Shown here in pieces: positions 8,511-17,613 of a stretch of 64,000 nt of DNA. The first letter of the stretch is position 1. Each line of letters opens with the position of its first letter. The notes beneath the pieces are model-generated. The model was not told the DNA's origin, did no database searches, and saw nothing but the letters and a program-made list of their open reading frames with translations. The DNA lies in contig CAYOGE010000011.1 in the NCBI GenBank assembly GCA_964403525.1, forward strand, positions 29,214 through 93,213, read 5' to 3'. The translations under genes and the position numbers were made by a program. The stretch comes from JAJTGZ01 sp964403525 (GTDB taxonomy: Bacteria > Planctomycetota > Phycisphaerae > Phycisphaerales > UBA1924).

Positions 8511-10523
8511 TCAGCCGCAACCGGCGAAGAACTGGTCGATGAACACGACAAAGTCGTTGTTGTTGAACTGGCCGTCGCGCCCGGGCACGCCGCCTGTGGT
8601 GCCGCGGTCGGCACCCACGTTCCCGGCGAAGAACCAGTCGATGAACACGACAAAGTCGTTGTTGTTGAGCACCCCGTCTGGGCCCTCGACGCCGCCGGTG
8701 CGCCCGATGTCGGCGAGGCAGTCGGGCGTCTCGACCAGGTCGTTCTCGGGGGTCAGCAGGTTCCACACCGCGGGGAGCGCCTGCGTGCGGTCGATCTGGC
8801 TGCGCGAGCGGCTCGCCACCGCTGCGCCGCGCGCTGTGCGTCCGAACCACGGGCTGCTCGCCACGTTGCCCCAGAAGAGCGAGCCCTTGCGGACTTCCTG
8901 CAGTTGCGTGCCGCGCTGCAGGATCAGCCGCCCGCGGTCGGCCGCCGACCAGTCGTTGATCGCCGTTGAGTTGGTCCACGAGCCCGGGCCACCGGCGGGC
9001 GGGAGCGGCGGGGCGAGAACCTCCGACTGTGACAGCGTCGCGCCCGTCCCCTTGGTGAAGCGCCGCAGCGTGTCGGCGCCGCCGAGTGTGCTCGGCACAA
9101 GCGGGCCGATCCAGTAGTCCTCGGCGGTCGCGCTGCTGCCGGGGGCGATCCGCTTGCGACCCTCTGCCGCGAACGCCGCCGCCCCGCCGTTGCTCAGCGT
9201 GTCCATCGTGCCGTTGGCCACGCCGAGCCGGTCGACGCCGATGCGTATGACCGCCGCGTCTGAGCGCAGCAGCAGCACCTGGTCGTGCCGGTCGTCGAAG
9301 CCCATGGCCACAACCGAGCCGAACGTCAGGTTGATCGCGCGCGGCGTGCCCAACTCGGAGAACGAGGGTGAATCACCGCTGTTGAGCCTGAACGTGCGGA
9401 CGGCGCCGTTGTTGTACACGTGCACCTGGCCCTGACGCCCGACGGCCATCAGCGCCGTGTCGCCGGTCAGTGAGACCTGCGCCAGCTGCGCGTTGTTCAC
9501 CGCGTCCCACGCCGCCAGGCGCACGGGCGTCAGGCCGCCGTTGGTCTGGCTCCGCAGCACGATCGCCACGCCCGGCTCTCCGCCGAAGGCGACGTCCTCA
9601 ACTGGTCCGGGATCGAAGTCCAGCGGCTGCGGGCCACCGGTGAAGACGATCGACGGGTCGAACCGCCAGGCGGTGCCGATGGTGAACGGCCGGTAGAGCG
9701 TGAGCTCGGGCGCAAGGGCGACCAGCGTGTACCACACGCGCCGCGTCTGCGGGCTGCCCTCGACGACAAACTCGAAGGAGGGGCGCGTCTCGTTGGTCCC
9801 GTCGCTGAGCCGGTAGAGGATGTTGATCTGCCGGCTCGGGCGCACCGATGTTGCGTAGGTCGACTGCGCATCGAGGTCGTTTGGGTCTTCGTTGGTCGCG
9901 GGGTCGCGGTAGTGCACGCGCCAGTCGAAGAGCTGCAGCGGCGCGGGGCAGAGCCGGTCGACCCGGTCGAGCGTCACCACGTGACCGCCCGTCCACGACC
10001 ACGAACCGTCGGAGGCGTTCTGCGCGTAACGCCCGTAGGCGATCGCCGCGGTGCCGCCCAGCTGCAGCACGCGGTACATCGCCTGCGGTGTGACGTTGGA
10101 GCTGAGCAGCTGCGACCAGTTCAAGGGGGGGCCGCCGCGGTCGTTCATCCACTGCAGGCCGCCGTCGAAGATCCCGGCGTCGCCCGTTCCGCCCGACGGT
10201 GACGTGCCCATCGCCGTGCCGATGGCGGCGATGTTGTCGGTCACCTGGTCGTAGTTCATCCACGAGAAGGCCGGCGCGCTGGGGAACAGCTCCGGGTACC
10301 CGCGCAGCGCGTAGTAGCCCATCAGGTTCGCAAACGATGTCGGGCCGCAGTACATCGACCCGTCGGAAGGGAGCGCGTTGCGGCGCTGGTCAAAGTCGGG
10401 CGTCGGAAGACCGCCCGGCCCCCCGACGCGCACGCTGCTCCCGCACGCGACAACCTGACCGAAGGCCGCGCCGGCGGGGCACGAGGCGGCGGCACAGAGC
10501 AACGCAAGCCGGAGTGTGTGCAT
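8511..10523 (-). CDS. secreted C39-peptidase-like protein with C-terminal dockerin-like domain
   Basis: The protein has 670 residues. A signal peptide (to about residue 22, AAFGQ) leads into a papain-like segment: YCGPTSFANLMGYY places a candidate nucleophile at Cys59, and GGHVVTLD places a candidate His at 181. Asp200 or Asp207 could complete the triad. The CGPxS plus GGH pattern resembles C39-like peptidases. The middle (about 230-600) is beta-rich and propeller-like without a recognised name. Residues 602-670 are two dockerin-like motifs ending FFAGCG. On the minus strand a TAGCTT hexamer sits 5 nt before the ATG, fitting a leaderless transcript. Peptidase activity is an inference from motifs alone. 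Confidence 0.75.
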   Translation of the reverse strand: MHTLRLALLCAAASCPAGAAFGQVVACGSSVRVGGPGGLPTPDFDQRRNALPSDGSMYCGPTSFANLMGYYALRGYPELFPSAPAFSWMNYDQVTDNIAAIGTAMGTSPSGGTGDAGIFDGGLQWMNDRGGPPLNWSQLLSSNVTPQAMYRVLQLGGTAAIAYGRYAQNASDGSWSWTGGHVVTLDRVDRLCPAPLQLFDWRVHYRDPATNEDPNDLDAQSTYATSVRPSRQINILYRLSDGTNETRPSFEFVVEGSPQTRRVWYTLVALAPELTLYRPFTIGTAWRFDPSIVFTGGPQPLDFDPGPVEDVAFGGEPGVAIVLRSQTNGGLTPVRLAAWDAVNNAQLAQVSLTGDTALMAVGRQGQVHVYNNGAVRTFRLNSGDSPSFSELGTPRAINLTFGSVVAMGFDDRHDQVLLLRSDAAVIRIGVDRLGVANGTMDTLSNGGAAAFAAEGRKRIAPGSSATAEDYWIGPLVPSTLGGADTLRRFTKGTGATLSQSEVLAPPLPPAGGPGSWTNSTAINDWSAADRGRLILQRGTQLQEVRKGSLFWGNVASSPWFGRTARGAAVASRSRSQIDRTQALPAVWNLLTPENDLVETPDCLADIGRTGGVEGPDGVLNNNDFVVFIDWFFAGNVGADRGTTGGVPGRDGQFNNNDFVVFIDQFFAGCG

Positions 10524-10603
10524 GCCACAAGCTACTGCAGGTTCAGCGTGCCGTCGAGGGGTTTATCCAGATTAATGTTGCGGAAGGGCGGTCCGGCGCG
10601 CAC

Positions 10604-11518
10604 TCAGATCGTCGTGCCCGAGACGGTCACCAGGCCCGGCGTGGCCTCGCGGGCACGCTTCACCAGCTTGGCGCGGTCGAGGCGACCCTCGCAGAGGCAG
10701 AAGAGGCTGCTGCCCGAGCCGGTGACGTGCACCGGCACGCCCAGTGTCCTGGTCAGGTGCGTGCGGAGGTCGTTCAGTCGCGGCTCGACGCGGCAGGCGG
10801 GCTCGGCCAGGTCGTTGAAGAGGTCCATCGTGTCGACGCTGTCACCCTTGGCCGCTAGCTCTCGCACGAGGCTGCTCTTGAGCTCGCCGTTCACCTTTGC
10901 GTCGAACGCTCGGTAGACCGCGCCGGTGCTGATTCCAAACTCAGGGACGAACAGGACCAGGGGGCGCTCGAAGCGTTCCTGCCGTTCGATCGTCTCACCG
11001 AACCCCTCAACGATCGCCGGCTGCGGCCAGCCGGGCACCTTCATGCCCGTGGCCTGCGTGAAGAAGCCGACGTCCGACCCCAGCGCGGTAGAGACCTGCG
11101 CGATGTGGTCCATCGGCAGGTCCATGTCGTCGAAGATGTGGGCCATCGCGGTGAGCACGGCGCCGGCGTCGGCCGAGCCGCCGCCGAGCCCGCCGCCGAC
11201 GGGGATGCGCTTGCGCACGGTGAGGGAGACCGGCAGCGGCCGGCCGGCGATCTGCTCGACGTAGCGGTGGGCGCGGGCGGCCAGGTCCTGCTCGATCGGC
11301 CAGTCGATGGGCGTGGGGCGCGGCGCGTCGGGCGCCCACTCGACGCTGTACTCACTGATGACGTGCCCCTCGCGCCGTTCGATGCGTACGTCGTCGAAGA
11401 GGTCGATCGCGCTGAGCCAGGAGCTGATCGGGTGGTAGCCGTGGGGCGGCACCGGGGCACCGACGGCGAGCGCGAGGTTCACCTTGGCGTGGGCCGCGAT
11501 GTTGAGCATGCTGGGCAT
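10604..11518 (-). CDS. ispE: 4-diphosphocytidyl-2-C-methyl-D-erythritol kinase
   Basis: IspE phosphorylates CDP-ME in the non-mevalonate (MEP) isoprenoid pathway. The protein has 304 residues, close to the usual 280-300. GHMP-kinase signatures are clear: HAKVNLALAV near the N-terminus, the ATP-binding loop GGGLGGGSADAG around residue 110, and the C-terminal VTGSGSSLF. A longer frame exists upstream, but it would run through the divergent Nif3-family gene's start and looks non-coding. A TATGCT hexamer lies 11 nt before the chosen ATG. The gene is divergent from the Nif3-family gene and follows the C39-like gene's promoter region by 80 bp. Confidence 0.95.
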   Translation of the reverse strand: MPSMLNIAAHAKVNLALAVGAPVPPHGYHPISSWLSAIDLFDDVRIERREGHVISEYSVEWAPDAPRPTPIDWPIEQDLAARAHRYVEQIAGRPLPVSLTVRKRIPVGGGLGGGSADAGAVLTAMAHIFDDMDLPMDHIAQVSTALGSDVGFFTQATGMKVPGWPQPAIVEGFGETIERQERFERPLVLFVPEFGISTGAVYRAFDAKVNGELKSSLVRELAAKGDSVDTMDLFNDLAEPACRVEPRLNDLRTHLTRTLGVPVHVTGSGSSLFCLCEGRLDRAKLVKRAREATPGLVTVSGTTI

Positions 11519-11577
11519 GGCGATGGACCAGCATAAGCCCCGCGGCGGGCGTCCGGCGCGCCCGGTATCCTCATCGC

Positions 11578-12732
11578 ATGAGCGCACACACCATCGCCGA
11601 TCTCGCCGCCGCAATGGAGACCATCGCTCCCGCGGCGCTCGCGGAGGAGTGGGACAACGTCGGTCTGCTGGTGGGTGACCCCGGCGCGCGCGTCGGTGGG
11701 CCGGTGCTTCTGACGATCGACCTGACCCCGGCCGTGATCGCTGAGGCTGAATCGATCAAGGCGGGCGCGATCGTGGCCTATCACCCGCCGATCTTCACGC
11801 CCATCAGGCGTCTCACCGCCGACGACTCGCGCCAGCACACCATCCTGCGTGCGGTTCGTGCCGGCATGGCGGTGTATTCACCGCACACGGCGCTCGACTC
11901 TGCTCCGGGTGGCATGTGCGACTGGCTGGCCGACTGCGTGCTGCCGGCGGGCAAGCCGCGCTCGGCGGACCGGCGGGCGCTTGTCCCCAAGGCGCTGCCG
12001 CGCGCCAGCGAGGAGGCGAAGATCGTCACGTTCGTGCCGGCCAACGAGCTGAGCAAGGTGCGCGGGGCGCTCGCATCGGCGGGCGCGGGGCGGCTTGGCA
12101 AGTACACGGTCTGCTCGTTCGCAACAGCGGGCGAGGGGACGTTCCTGGGCGGGCCGGACAGCCGCCCGGCGGTGGGGAAGCCGGAGGTGCTCGAGTCGGC
12201 GAACGAGGTGCGGCTGGAGATGGTCATCCCGCTGCGGGCTGTGCCGCTGGCGATGGAGCTGCTCAAAGGGTTCCACCCGTACGAGGAGGTGCCGGTCGAC
12301 GTGTACCCGCTGCTCGGGCGGCCCAGCCGCGACACCGGGGCGGGGCGGCGGCTGGTGCTGGACAAGCCGGTGACGATGGCGCAGATGGCTGCGCGCCTCA
12401 AGGCGGCGCTGAAGGCGTCGCACGTGCAGTTCGCCGCGGCGCCGGGGCACGCGGAGGCGTTCGCGTTCTCGCACATCGGGCTGTGCCCGGGCGCGGCCTC
12501 GAGCCTGCTCGACGCGGCGGCGCGCGAGGGGTGCCAGCTGTTCATCACCGGCGAGATGAAGCACCACGAGGTGCTCGACGCGAACGCGCGCGGCGTGAGC
12601 GTGCTGCTGGGGGGGCACTCGACGACCGAGCGCGGCTACCTGCCGATCCTGGCGGCGCGGCTCGGCGAGCTGATGCCGAGGGCGAAGTTCCAGACGGCCG
12701 CGAGCGATAAGACGCTGATGCAGACGGTGTGA
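11578..12732 (+). CDS. Nif3-like dinuclear metal-centre protein
   Basis: Nif3/YbgI/YqfO family protein of 384 residues, the longer YqfO-like form with a middle insertion (about residues 135-245, PII-like in known members). Family motifs are present: EEWDNVGLLVGDP near the start, the metal ligands in AYHPP, SPHTALDSAPGG, and the C-terminal GEMKHHEVLDA and GGHSTTERG. The molecular function of the family is debated; it is sometimes annotated as GTP cyclohydrolase I type 2 without good proof. A TATCCT hexamer ends 6 nt before the ATG, implying a leaderless mRNA. Confidence 0.92.
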   Translation: MSAHTIADLAAAMETIAPAALAEEWDNVGLLVGDPGARVGGPVLLTIDLTPAVIAEAESIKAGAIVAYHPPIFTPIRRLTADDSRQHTILRAVRAGMAVYSPHTALDSAPGGMCDWLADCVLPAGKPRSADRRALVPKALPRASEEAKIVTFVPANELSKVRGALASAGAGRLGKYTVCSFATAGEGTFLGGPDSRPAVGKPEVLESANEVRLEMVIPLRAVPLAMELLKGFHPYEEVPVDVYPLLGRPSRDTGAGRRLVLDKPVTMAQMAARLKAALKASHVQFAAAPGHAEAFAFSHIGLCPGAASSLLDAAAREGCQLFITGEMKHHEVLDANARGVSVLLGGHSTTERGYLPILAARLGELMPRAKFQTAASDKTLMQTV

Positions 12733-12753
12733 GCGGGCGATCACGCGGGGCGG

Positions 12754-14316
12754 CTACTCCCACTGGCGGTTGATCTGGCGGTAGGTATCGCGCCCCTTCG
12801 TCACCGCGCCGAGGTACTGCGTGACGATCGGGTAAAGGTCCAGCTGCGCCTGCGGGATGCGGAGTTCCTTCCCGCGTGCGTGCCAGTCCTTCATGTTGAC
12901 CTCGAGCCCTTGCGGCAGCCCTTCAACGAGGTACGCCGTCGGCAGGTTCTCGATCACCGCGGCGAACGCCTCAAGCGGCGTGGAGCCGTCGCCGCCCCAC
13001 TCGATCGACTCGAGCGCGGCGGCGATTTTCTTTCCGGCCACTTCGTGCTCGGTCAGCAGCTCGTCGTAGGCGAGTTCCTTCATGAACGCGTCGACGCACT
13101 CGACGCCCATGAAGTCCTCGCGGAGGCTCAGCAGGTGGCCGAGCCAGTTCGGGGTCGGCATGTCGGGGGCGAACGTTGCGGCACGGAGGGCCGCGGCGTC
13201 GGGCAGCGATGCGCGGAGCGCGGCGACCTGGCGGAGGCCCTGAGCCTCGATCTTCAAGGCAAGGGCTTTGGCTTCTTCGCGCTGCTGGTCGGTTGCGTCT
13301 TTGAGCCCGCGTGGCCACGCGTCCTTGTCGCTCGGGTCGGCGGCGAAGCGTCTTGTCAGCGCCCGGGCCATTCCGAAGGCGGGCGTGACGCCTCCGCCGG
13401 GGTTCAGCAGCGACTTGAGCCCGTTGAGCGCTTCGTCGGGCTTGTCGGTGACGAGCGCTCGGACCCAGGCGACGCCGAGTGCGGCCTGCTTGACGTCGGG
13501 GGCGTGCCCGCCGCCGGCGACGCGCCGCAGCACCGCGGCCTTTGCTCCCTCGCTCACGAGGTAGTCGCGCCCTTCGACGGCGATGCGGAACGGGACGAGC
13601 TGGTCGTCGGTGCCGTGGATGAAGGCGGTGGGGACGACGCGCATGCCCATCAGGCGCATCTGCGGCACGCCCCCGCCGTAGACGGTGACGCCGTTGAAGA
13701 GGCGCGGGAAGCGGTTGGCGAGCATGACCTGCGCGAAGGCGCCCTGGCTGTGGCCCACGAGGATGATCTTGGCGGTTGGGAAGGTTCGGGTCATCTCCAG
13801 CACGAAGTCGCGCATCAGGAGGACGTCGCCGATCTCGAGACCGGGGAAGCGCGAGCCGTCGGCGGTTTCGCGCGAGCCGTCGACGCTCACGACGATCGCG
13901 CCCGGCGCGAGGTCCTGCGCCGGGAGGGCTGCCGGCCCCCAGGTGTGATCGAGCCCGTAACCGTGGAGCACGACGACGACGTCGCGCGGCTTGCCGCGTT
14001 CGAAACCTTCGGGCAGCACCCAGGAGTATTTGAGGAGGCCGACGCGGTCTGCGCCGTCTTCTGTGTACCCGGTGCAGCCGCTGTCGGCGGTGTAGATGGT
14101 GTTGGGCTTTGCTTCGGCGAGCTTGGCTTTGGGATCGAGCGGAGTGGGCGTGTGTGTCGGCGCGGGCTGGGGCGCGGGCTTGGGCTCAACTACTTTCGGT
14201 GGCCGCGCGCTGGAGGGCTTTGCCGGCGCGGGAGGCTGTGGCGCCGCCGCGGTTGACAGGATCATCATGCCGATCGCCACGGTCATCGTCAGGGGCATGG
14301 TGAGAGGATACTGCAT
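12754..14316 (-). CDS. secreted alpha/beta-hydrolase (esterase/depolymerase-like)
   Basis: About 520 residues. An N-terminal hydrophobic segment (TMTVAIGMMILSTAAA) is followed by a Pro/Ala-rich linker of about 50 residues. The hydrolase domain shows the oxyanion-region VVLHGYGLD, nucleophile elbow GHSQG, acidic residue in HGTDDQLVP and catalytic His in GGGHAPD. The order and spacing resemble PHB-depolymerase/feruloyl-esterase-like hydrolases. The C-terminal 250 residues are helical and unrecognised. The start is uncertain: ATGs at 14316, 14298 and 14286 are all in frame. The longer reading frame to 14604 is rejected as a Pro/Arg-rich shadow of the small gene upstream. Substrate unknown. Confidence 0.8.
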   Translation of the reverse strand: MQYPLTMPLTMTVAIGMMILSTAAAPQPPAPAKPSSARPPKVVEPKPAPQPAPTHTPTPLDPKAKLAEAKPNTIYTADSGCTGYTEDGADRVGLLKYSWVLPEGFERGKPRDVVVVLHGYGLDHTWGPAALPAQDLAPGAIVVSVDGSRETADGSRFPGLEIGDVLLMRDFVLEMTRTFPTAKIILVGHSQGAFAQVMLANRFPRLFNGVTVYGGGVPQMRLMGMRVVPTAFIHGTDDQLVPFRIAVEGRDYLVSEGAKAAVLRRVAGGGHAPDVKQAALGVAWVRALVTDKPDEALNGLKSLLNPGGGVTPAFGMARALTRRFAADPSDKDAWPRGLKDATDQQREEAKALALKIEAQGLRQVAALRASLPDAAALRAATFAPDMPTPNWLGHLLSLREDFMGVECVDAFMKELAYDELLTEHEVAGKKIAAALESIEWGGDGSTPLEAFAAVIENLPTAYLVEGLPQGLEVNMKDWHARGKELRIPQAQLDLYPIVTQYLGAVTKGRDTYRQINRQWE

Positions 14317-14539
14317 GATCGGCGGGCGCTGTCGCGAGGCGCGAGCGGCTCTGCGTGGGGCGCGGCGGGGGCGCGTCGGCGGGGTCTTTGACCGTGCGGA
14401 AGCGGGCGAGCAGGGCCGCGATCCGGCGGATCTCGGTGGGGTCGGTCTCGGAATCGAGGAGTTTGAGGAGGGCGTCGAGTGCGCGCTGGTGGGCGTGCAG
14501 GACGGCCTGGTTGTACGCCTGGATGGTTGTGCTTTGCAT
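14186..14539 (-). CDS. small hypothetical protein overlapping the esterase start
   Basis: 117 residues. The first 55 look like a genuine amphipathic-helical protein (AVLHAHQRALDALLKLLD, EIRRIAALLARFRTV); the rest is Pro/Ser/His-rich and overlaps the esterase's 5' end by about 130 bp in another frame. Support comes from a strong promoter 37 bp upstream and a GGGGG stretch before the ATG. Either the two genes truly overlap, or the real stop is obscured by a frameshift. No family recognised. Confidence 0.45.
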   Translation of the reverse strand: MQSTTIQAYNQAVLHAHQRALDALLKLLDSETDPTEIRRIAALLARFRTVKDPADAPPPRPTQSRSRLATAPADHAVSSHHAPDDDRGDRHDDPVNRGGATASRAGKALQRAATESS

Positions 14540-14575
14540 GTGTGCCCCCTGTTGTGGCCGGAATGGCCATGTGGC

Positions 14576-14604
14576 AGTGTACCGCAAATGTTTGGTATGT
14601 GCAA
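14576..14604 (-). promoter_or_regulatory. sigma70-type promoter before the small gene/esterase pair
   Basis: On the minus strand, TTGCAC and TACACT are separated by exactly 17 bp, about 37 bp before the ATG at 14539, in an unusually AT-rich stretch. Confidence 0.6.
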
Positions 14605-14653
14605 GGTAAAAGATTGGGTTTTGTTCGCAAATCACCTGTAGAGGGGAGTTGGA

Positions 14654-14693
14654 ATAGGTCCGATAGGTCGTATGGGACCCGTGGGACCTGTTT
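14654..14693. repeat. short dispersed GGTC/GACC repeat
   Basis: A run of ataggtc/gggacc words ending GGGACCTGTTT lies in the intergenic region before gltX. A related copy in reverse orientation is at 30896-30925. Confidence 0.45.
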
Positions 14694-14772
14694 GAAGCTG
14701 GCAGGGACACGCTGGCGGTGCTCTTTCTGCTCGTGCGGGGAAGAGAGCGGGCGGTTCCTAAACTGGCCCCCA

Positions 14773-16512
14773 ATGCCCAGCCCCTCTGACCATGTTGTTA
14801 CCCGGTTCGCTCCTTCGCCGACTGGGCATCTGCACATCGGGGGGGCGCGGTCGGCGCTCTTCTGCTGGGCGTTCGCCCGGAAGAACGGGGGGCGGTTCAT
14901 GATCCGGATCGAGGACACGGACCAGGCGCGGTCGAGCGAGGAGTCGGCGCGGGGGATCCTGGAGGACCTGGCGTGGCTGGGGATCATGTGGGATGACGGG
15001 CCGAAGCTGGGCGAGGTGGGGATGGATGCGCGGCCGGTGGGGCCGTACTTCCAGGCGCAGCGGATCGGGATCTACAACCAGTACCTCGAGGCGCTGGTGA
15101 AGGCGGGGCGGGCGTACCCGGCGTTTGAGAGCAACGAAGAGCTGGATGCGGCGCGGAAGGTGGCCGCGGCGAAGAAGGCGACGTTCAAGTACCCGCGTCC
15201 GGCGGATGTGGTGCTCGGCGAGTTCAACGCGGCGCGGTGGGGGCGAGCGCAGAAAGGGGAGCCGCACGTGGTGCGGTTTGCGATGCCGCCGCAGGGGATC
15301 GCTGTGAAGGACGAGGTGCTGGGTGAGGTGAAGTTCGCGGCGGGCGAGGTGGACGACTTTGTGATCCGCAAGCAGGACGGGTTTCCGACGTACCACTTCG
15401 CGGTCGTCGTGGACGATGAGCTGATGGGTGTGACGCACGTGATGCGTGCGCAGGAGCACCTGATCAACACGCCCAAGCACGTGGCGATGCAGATGGCGAT
15501 GACGCGGCTGGACAACGGGGCGAAGTTTCGGACGCCGGTCTATGCGCACATGCCGCTGATCTGCAACCTCGACGGCTCGAAGATGAGCAAGCGCGACAAG
15601 GCGAAGGCGGCGCGGAAGGCGATGAAGGACGCGATGGAGGGGAAAGTGAAGGGGCAGGTTGGAAACCCGCCCCACGCGACGGTTGAGAGTGTCTCGGCCG
15701 CGACCGGTGTGGATGCGAAGGCGTTGGCGGACTTTATCGCGGGTGAGAACGACAACCTGGATGTGGCGACGGCGGTGGCGGCGCACTTCAACGTTCTGCT
15801 GCCGGAGATCGAGGTGTGGGACTTCCGCAAGAACGGGTACATCCCGCAGGCGATCACGAACTTTCTGGGGCTGCTGGGGTGGTCGACGGGTGAGAAGAGC
15901 GCGGACGGGAAGGACGTGGAGAAGTTCGACAACGCCTACCTGGCGTCGCACTTTTCGATCGATCGGATCGGGAAGACGTCGGCGAAGTTTGACCGGGTGA
16001 AGCTGCTGAGCTTCAACGGGGATTACATTGCGGCGATGAGCGACGGGGACTTTGTGCGGGAGCTGAGCGCATGGGCGGAGGAGTGGGAGCCGGCGTTTGG
16101 CGCGAAGCTGGCAGCGCTGCCGGCGTCGCGGATGGGTGCACTTGTGAAGATGGCCAAGTCACGCTGCAAGACGCTGCGGGATGCGATGAAGGTGATGGCG
16201 TTTGCGCTGGTGGAGGATGAGGCGGTGGAGTTTGACAGCGCGGCGATGGTGAAGGCGATGTCGGGGAACGGGCGGAGCGTGCTGGAGGACTTCAAGGCGT
16301 TCATCGCGGGTGGAGCTGTTGATGTGGCCGCGGTGGATGGGTGGATCAAGAGCTACGCGGAGAGCAAGGGGCTGAAGATGGGGGATGTTGCGCAGCCGAT
16401 CCGCGTGGGGGTGACGGGGAGCAACGTGAGCCCGCCGCTGGGAGAGGTCGTGGCGGTACTGGGGCGGGAGAGTGCGGTGAGGAGGGTGGAGAGGTGCTTG
16501 GCGAAGGCGTGA
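14773..16512 (+). CDS. gltX: glutamyl-tRNA synthetase
   Basis: Class I aminoacyl-tRNA synthetase charging tRNA-Glu; 579 residues against about 470-500 in most bacteria. The HIGH-like motif is HLHIGG (19-24) and KMSKR is at 270-274. Directly after KMSKR lies an extra stretch of about 80 residues before the conserved GYIPQAITNFLGLLGW. That insertion contains the palindromic element at 15652-15679, read as GQVGNPPHA. A longer frame begins at 14479 but would overlap the divergent promoter; the ATG at 14773 gives the canonical N-terminus, and TAAACT ends 8 nt upstream. glnS is also present in this window, so tRNA-Gln can be charged directly. Confidence 0.93.
   Translation: MPSPSDHVVTRFAPSPTGHLHIGGARSALFCWAFARKNGGRFMIRIEDTDQARSSEESARGILEDLAWLGIMWDDGPKLGEVGMDARPVGPYFQAQRIGIYNQYLEALVKAGRAYPAFESNEELDAARKVAAAKKATFKYPRPADVVLGEFNAARWGRAQKGEPHVVRFAMPPQGIAVKDEVLGEVKFAAGEVDDFVIRKQDGFPTYHFAVVVDDELMGVTHVMRAQEHLINTPKHVAMQMAMTRLDNGAKFRTPVYAHMPLICNLDGSKMSKRDKAKAARKAMKDAMEGKVKGQVGNPPHATVESVSAATGVDAKALADFIAGENDNLDVATAVAAHFNVLLPEIEVWDFRKNGYIPQAITNFLGLLGWSTGEKSADGKDVEKFDNAYLASHFSIDRIGKTSAKFDRVKLLSFNGDYIAAMSDGDFVRELSAWAEEWEPAFGAKLAALPASRMGALVKMAKSRCKTLRDAMKVMAFALVEDEAVEFDSAAMVKAMSGNGRSVLEDFKAFIAGGAVDVAAVDGWIKSYAESKGLKMGDVAQPIRVGVTGSNVSPPLGEVVAVLGRESAVRRVERCLAKA
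15652..15679 (+). repeat. palindromic element inside gltX
   Basis: GGGCAGGTT-GGA-AACCCGCCC followed by CCACGCG. It is an inverted repeat with one mismatch and a 3-nt loop. It lies in frame in the insertion after KMSKR. Copies with perfect stems are in dus at 35143 and 35309. Confidence 0.8.
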
Positions 16513-16634
16513 GGCGCGAAAGTTAGCCGCTCCTGCGTCGCTCCACTGAGGAAGGGGCAAGGGACTTTGTTTTGTTGGTGCTTTCCGGCCCTTGAAAGGG
16601 CCGGCAACGTCAGCGCGCCCGCTGGCCGGGGAGG

Positions 16635-16697
16635 AAGGCACCCTCATCCGGCCTCGCAGAGCCTCAGCCACCTTCTCCCAGCGGAGCTGGGAGAAGG
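16635..16697. repeat. 63-bp dispersed repeat with 12-bp hairpin, copy 1
   Basis: It begins aaggcaccctcatccg and ends in a perfect hairpin (CCTTCTCCCAGC, GGA loop, complement; 16671-16697). It lies between the convergent gltX and the next minus-strand gene and may act as a bidirectional transcription stop. About 53 of 63 bases match 32171-32233. Just upstream (about 16583-16604) a second hairpin, CCGGCCCTT/AAGGGCCGG, is present. Confidence 0.7.
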
Positions 16698-16703
16698 ACC
16701 AAC

Positions 16704-17255
16704 TCACCACAGAGGGCCGAGGGCTTGGTCGGTGAGCGGCGGCTGCGCGGGGGTGTGCGCGGGGTCGAAGGGGGCGAGGCGGCGGGCGTCGTTGCGGAGG
16801 GCGGTCCACGACTCGATGAGCTTGGGGATGATCAGCGGGAGCGTGCGTTCGATGCAGCGCTGCGCGGCGGCGCTGGCGGCGTTGTCGGCGGTGCGGTTGC
16901 CGTGGGCGCGGGGGACGGCGTCGATGGTCTGCAGCAGCGCGAGCCCGGCGCCGATGAGGGCGCTCTCGGCGGGCTTCTGCGCGGCCTTGATGCTCAGGAG
17001 CGGTGCGGGAGCGGTCGGAGGCTTGGTGCCTTCGGTGGGTGAGGTGAGTCGGAGCGCGCGGCTGCGGTCGAGGATCCTCTCGATGGCGGCGATGGTGATC
17101 GGGTCGAGCGGGTGGCCGGGTGGCGTGGCGAGCTCGAGCGCGCGGCGGAGCGCGCGCTCGGCGATGGCGAGACGCGACCAGGGGCCGACGGTGGCGACGA
17201 TCTGCTCGACGATCGAGATGGAACGGATCGAGGTGTCGGGCGGGGGTACGGACAT
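16704..17255 (-). CDS. hypothetical protein
   Basis: 183 residues, unrecognised, predicted mostly helical and Ala/Leu-rich (AIAERALRRALELATPPG, ALIGAGLALLQTIDAV), with a Pro-rich linker near residue 80. No signal peptide or clear membrane segment. It is preferred over the opposite-strand frame of similar length because its composition is protein-like while the other is Arg/Gly/Ser-rich. No ribosome-binding site or promoter is obvious. It is convergent with gltX, separated by the 63-bp hairpin repeat. Confidence 0.55.
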   Translation of the reverse strand: MSVPPPDTSIRSISIVEQIVATVGPWSRLAIAERALRRALELATPPGHPLDPITIAAIERILDRSRALRLTSPTEGTKPPTAPAPLLSIKAAQKPAESALIGAGLALLQTIDAVPRAHGNRTADNAASAAAQRCIERTLPLIIPKLIESWTALRNDARRLAPFDPAHTPAQPPLTDQALGPLW

Positions 17256-17613
17256 TGGTGGGTCGAGTCTGTGTGGAGCGCGCGCGGGACCGCGTCGGCC
17301 TTGGCCGCGCGTTTGGTGTTGATGTAGAGCAATGCGACGCGGGTGGGGTGGGTGGCTAATGGAGTTGGGGCTTGTTCCCGCGCGGGCACGTTTCTGACGC
17401 GCTGCAAGCGGTGTCAGGGGGAAAGCCCTGCCGCGATTGGGGTGGATGCCTCAGTCCGGATGTGCGCAAAGGGGTGCGCGGGGTGCTTTCGGTTCCGGGA
17501 GCGCGTTGTTGGGCTGAGCCTGGGGCGCTCACGGACGCGGTTTCGAAAGCACCGTTCACGCCCAATGCGGCGTGAATGGTGGCACGGTTGCTCGTCGGCG
17601 GGGCGGTTACCCA
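17256..17613. other. 358-bp intergenic region
   Basis: It lies between two minus-strand genes. Only short Arg-rich frames occur in it. No convincing promoter, hairpin or RNA gene was seen. Confidence 0.5.

Noticed and set aside
14758..15951. Long open frame opposite gltX
   Set aside because: Shadow frame; composition is almost entirely Arg, His, Leu and Val, without domains.
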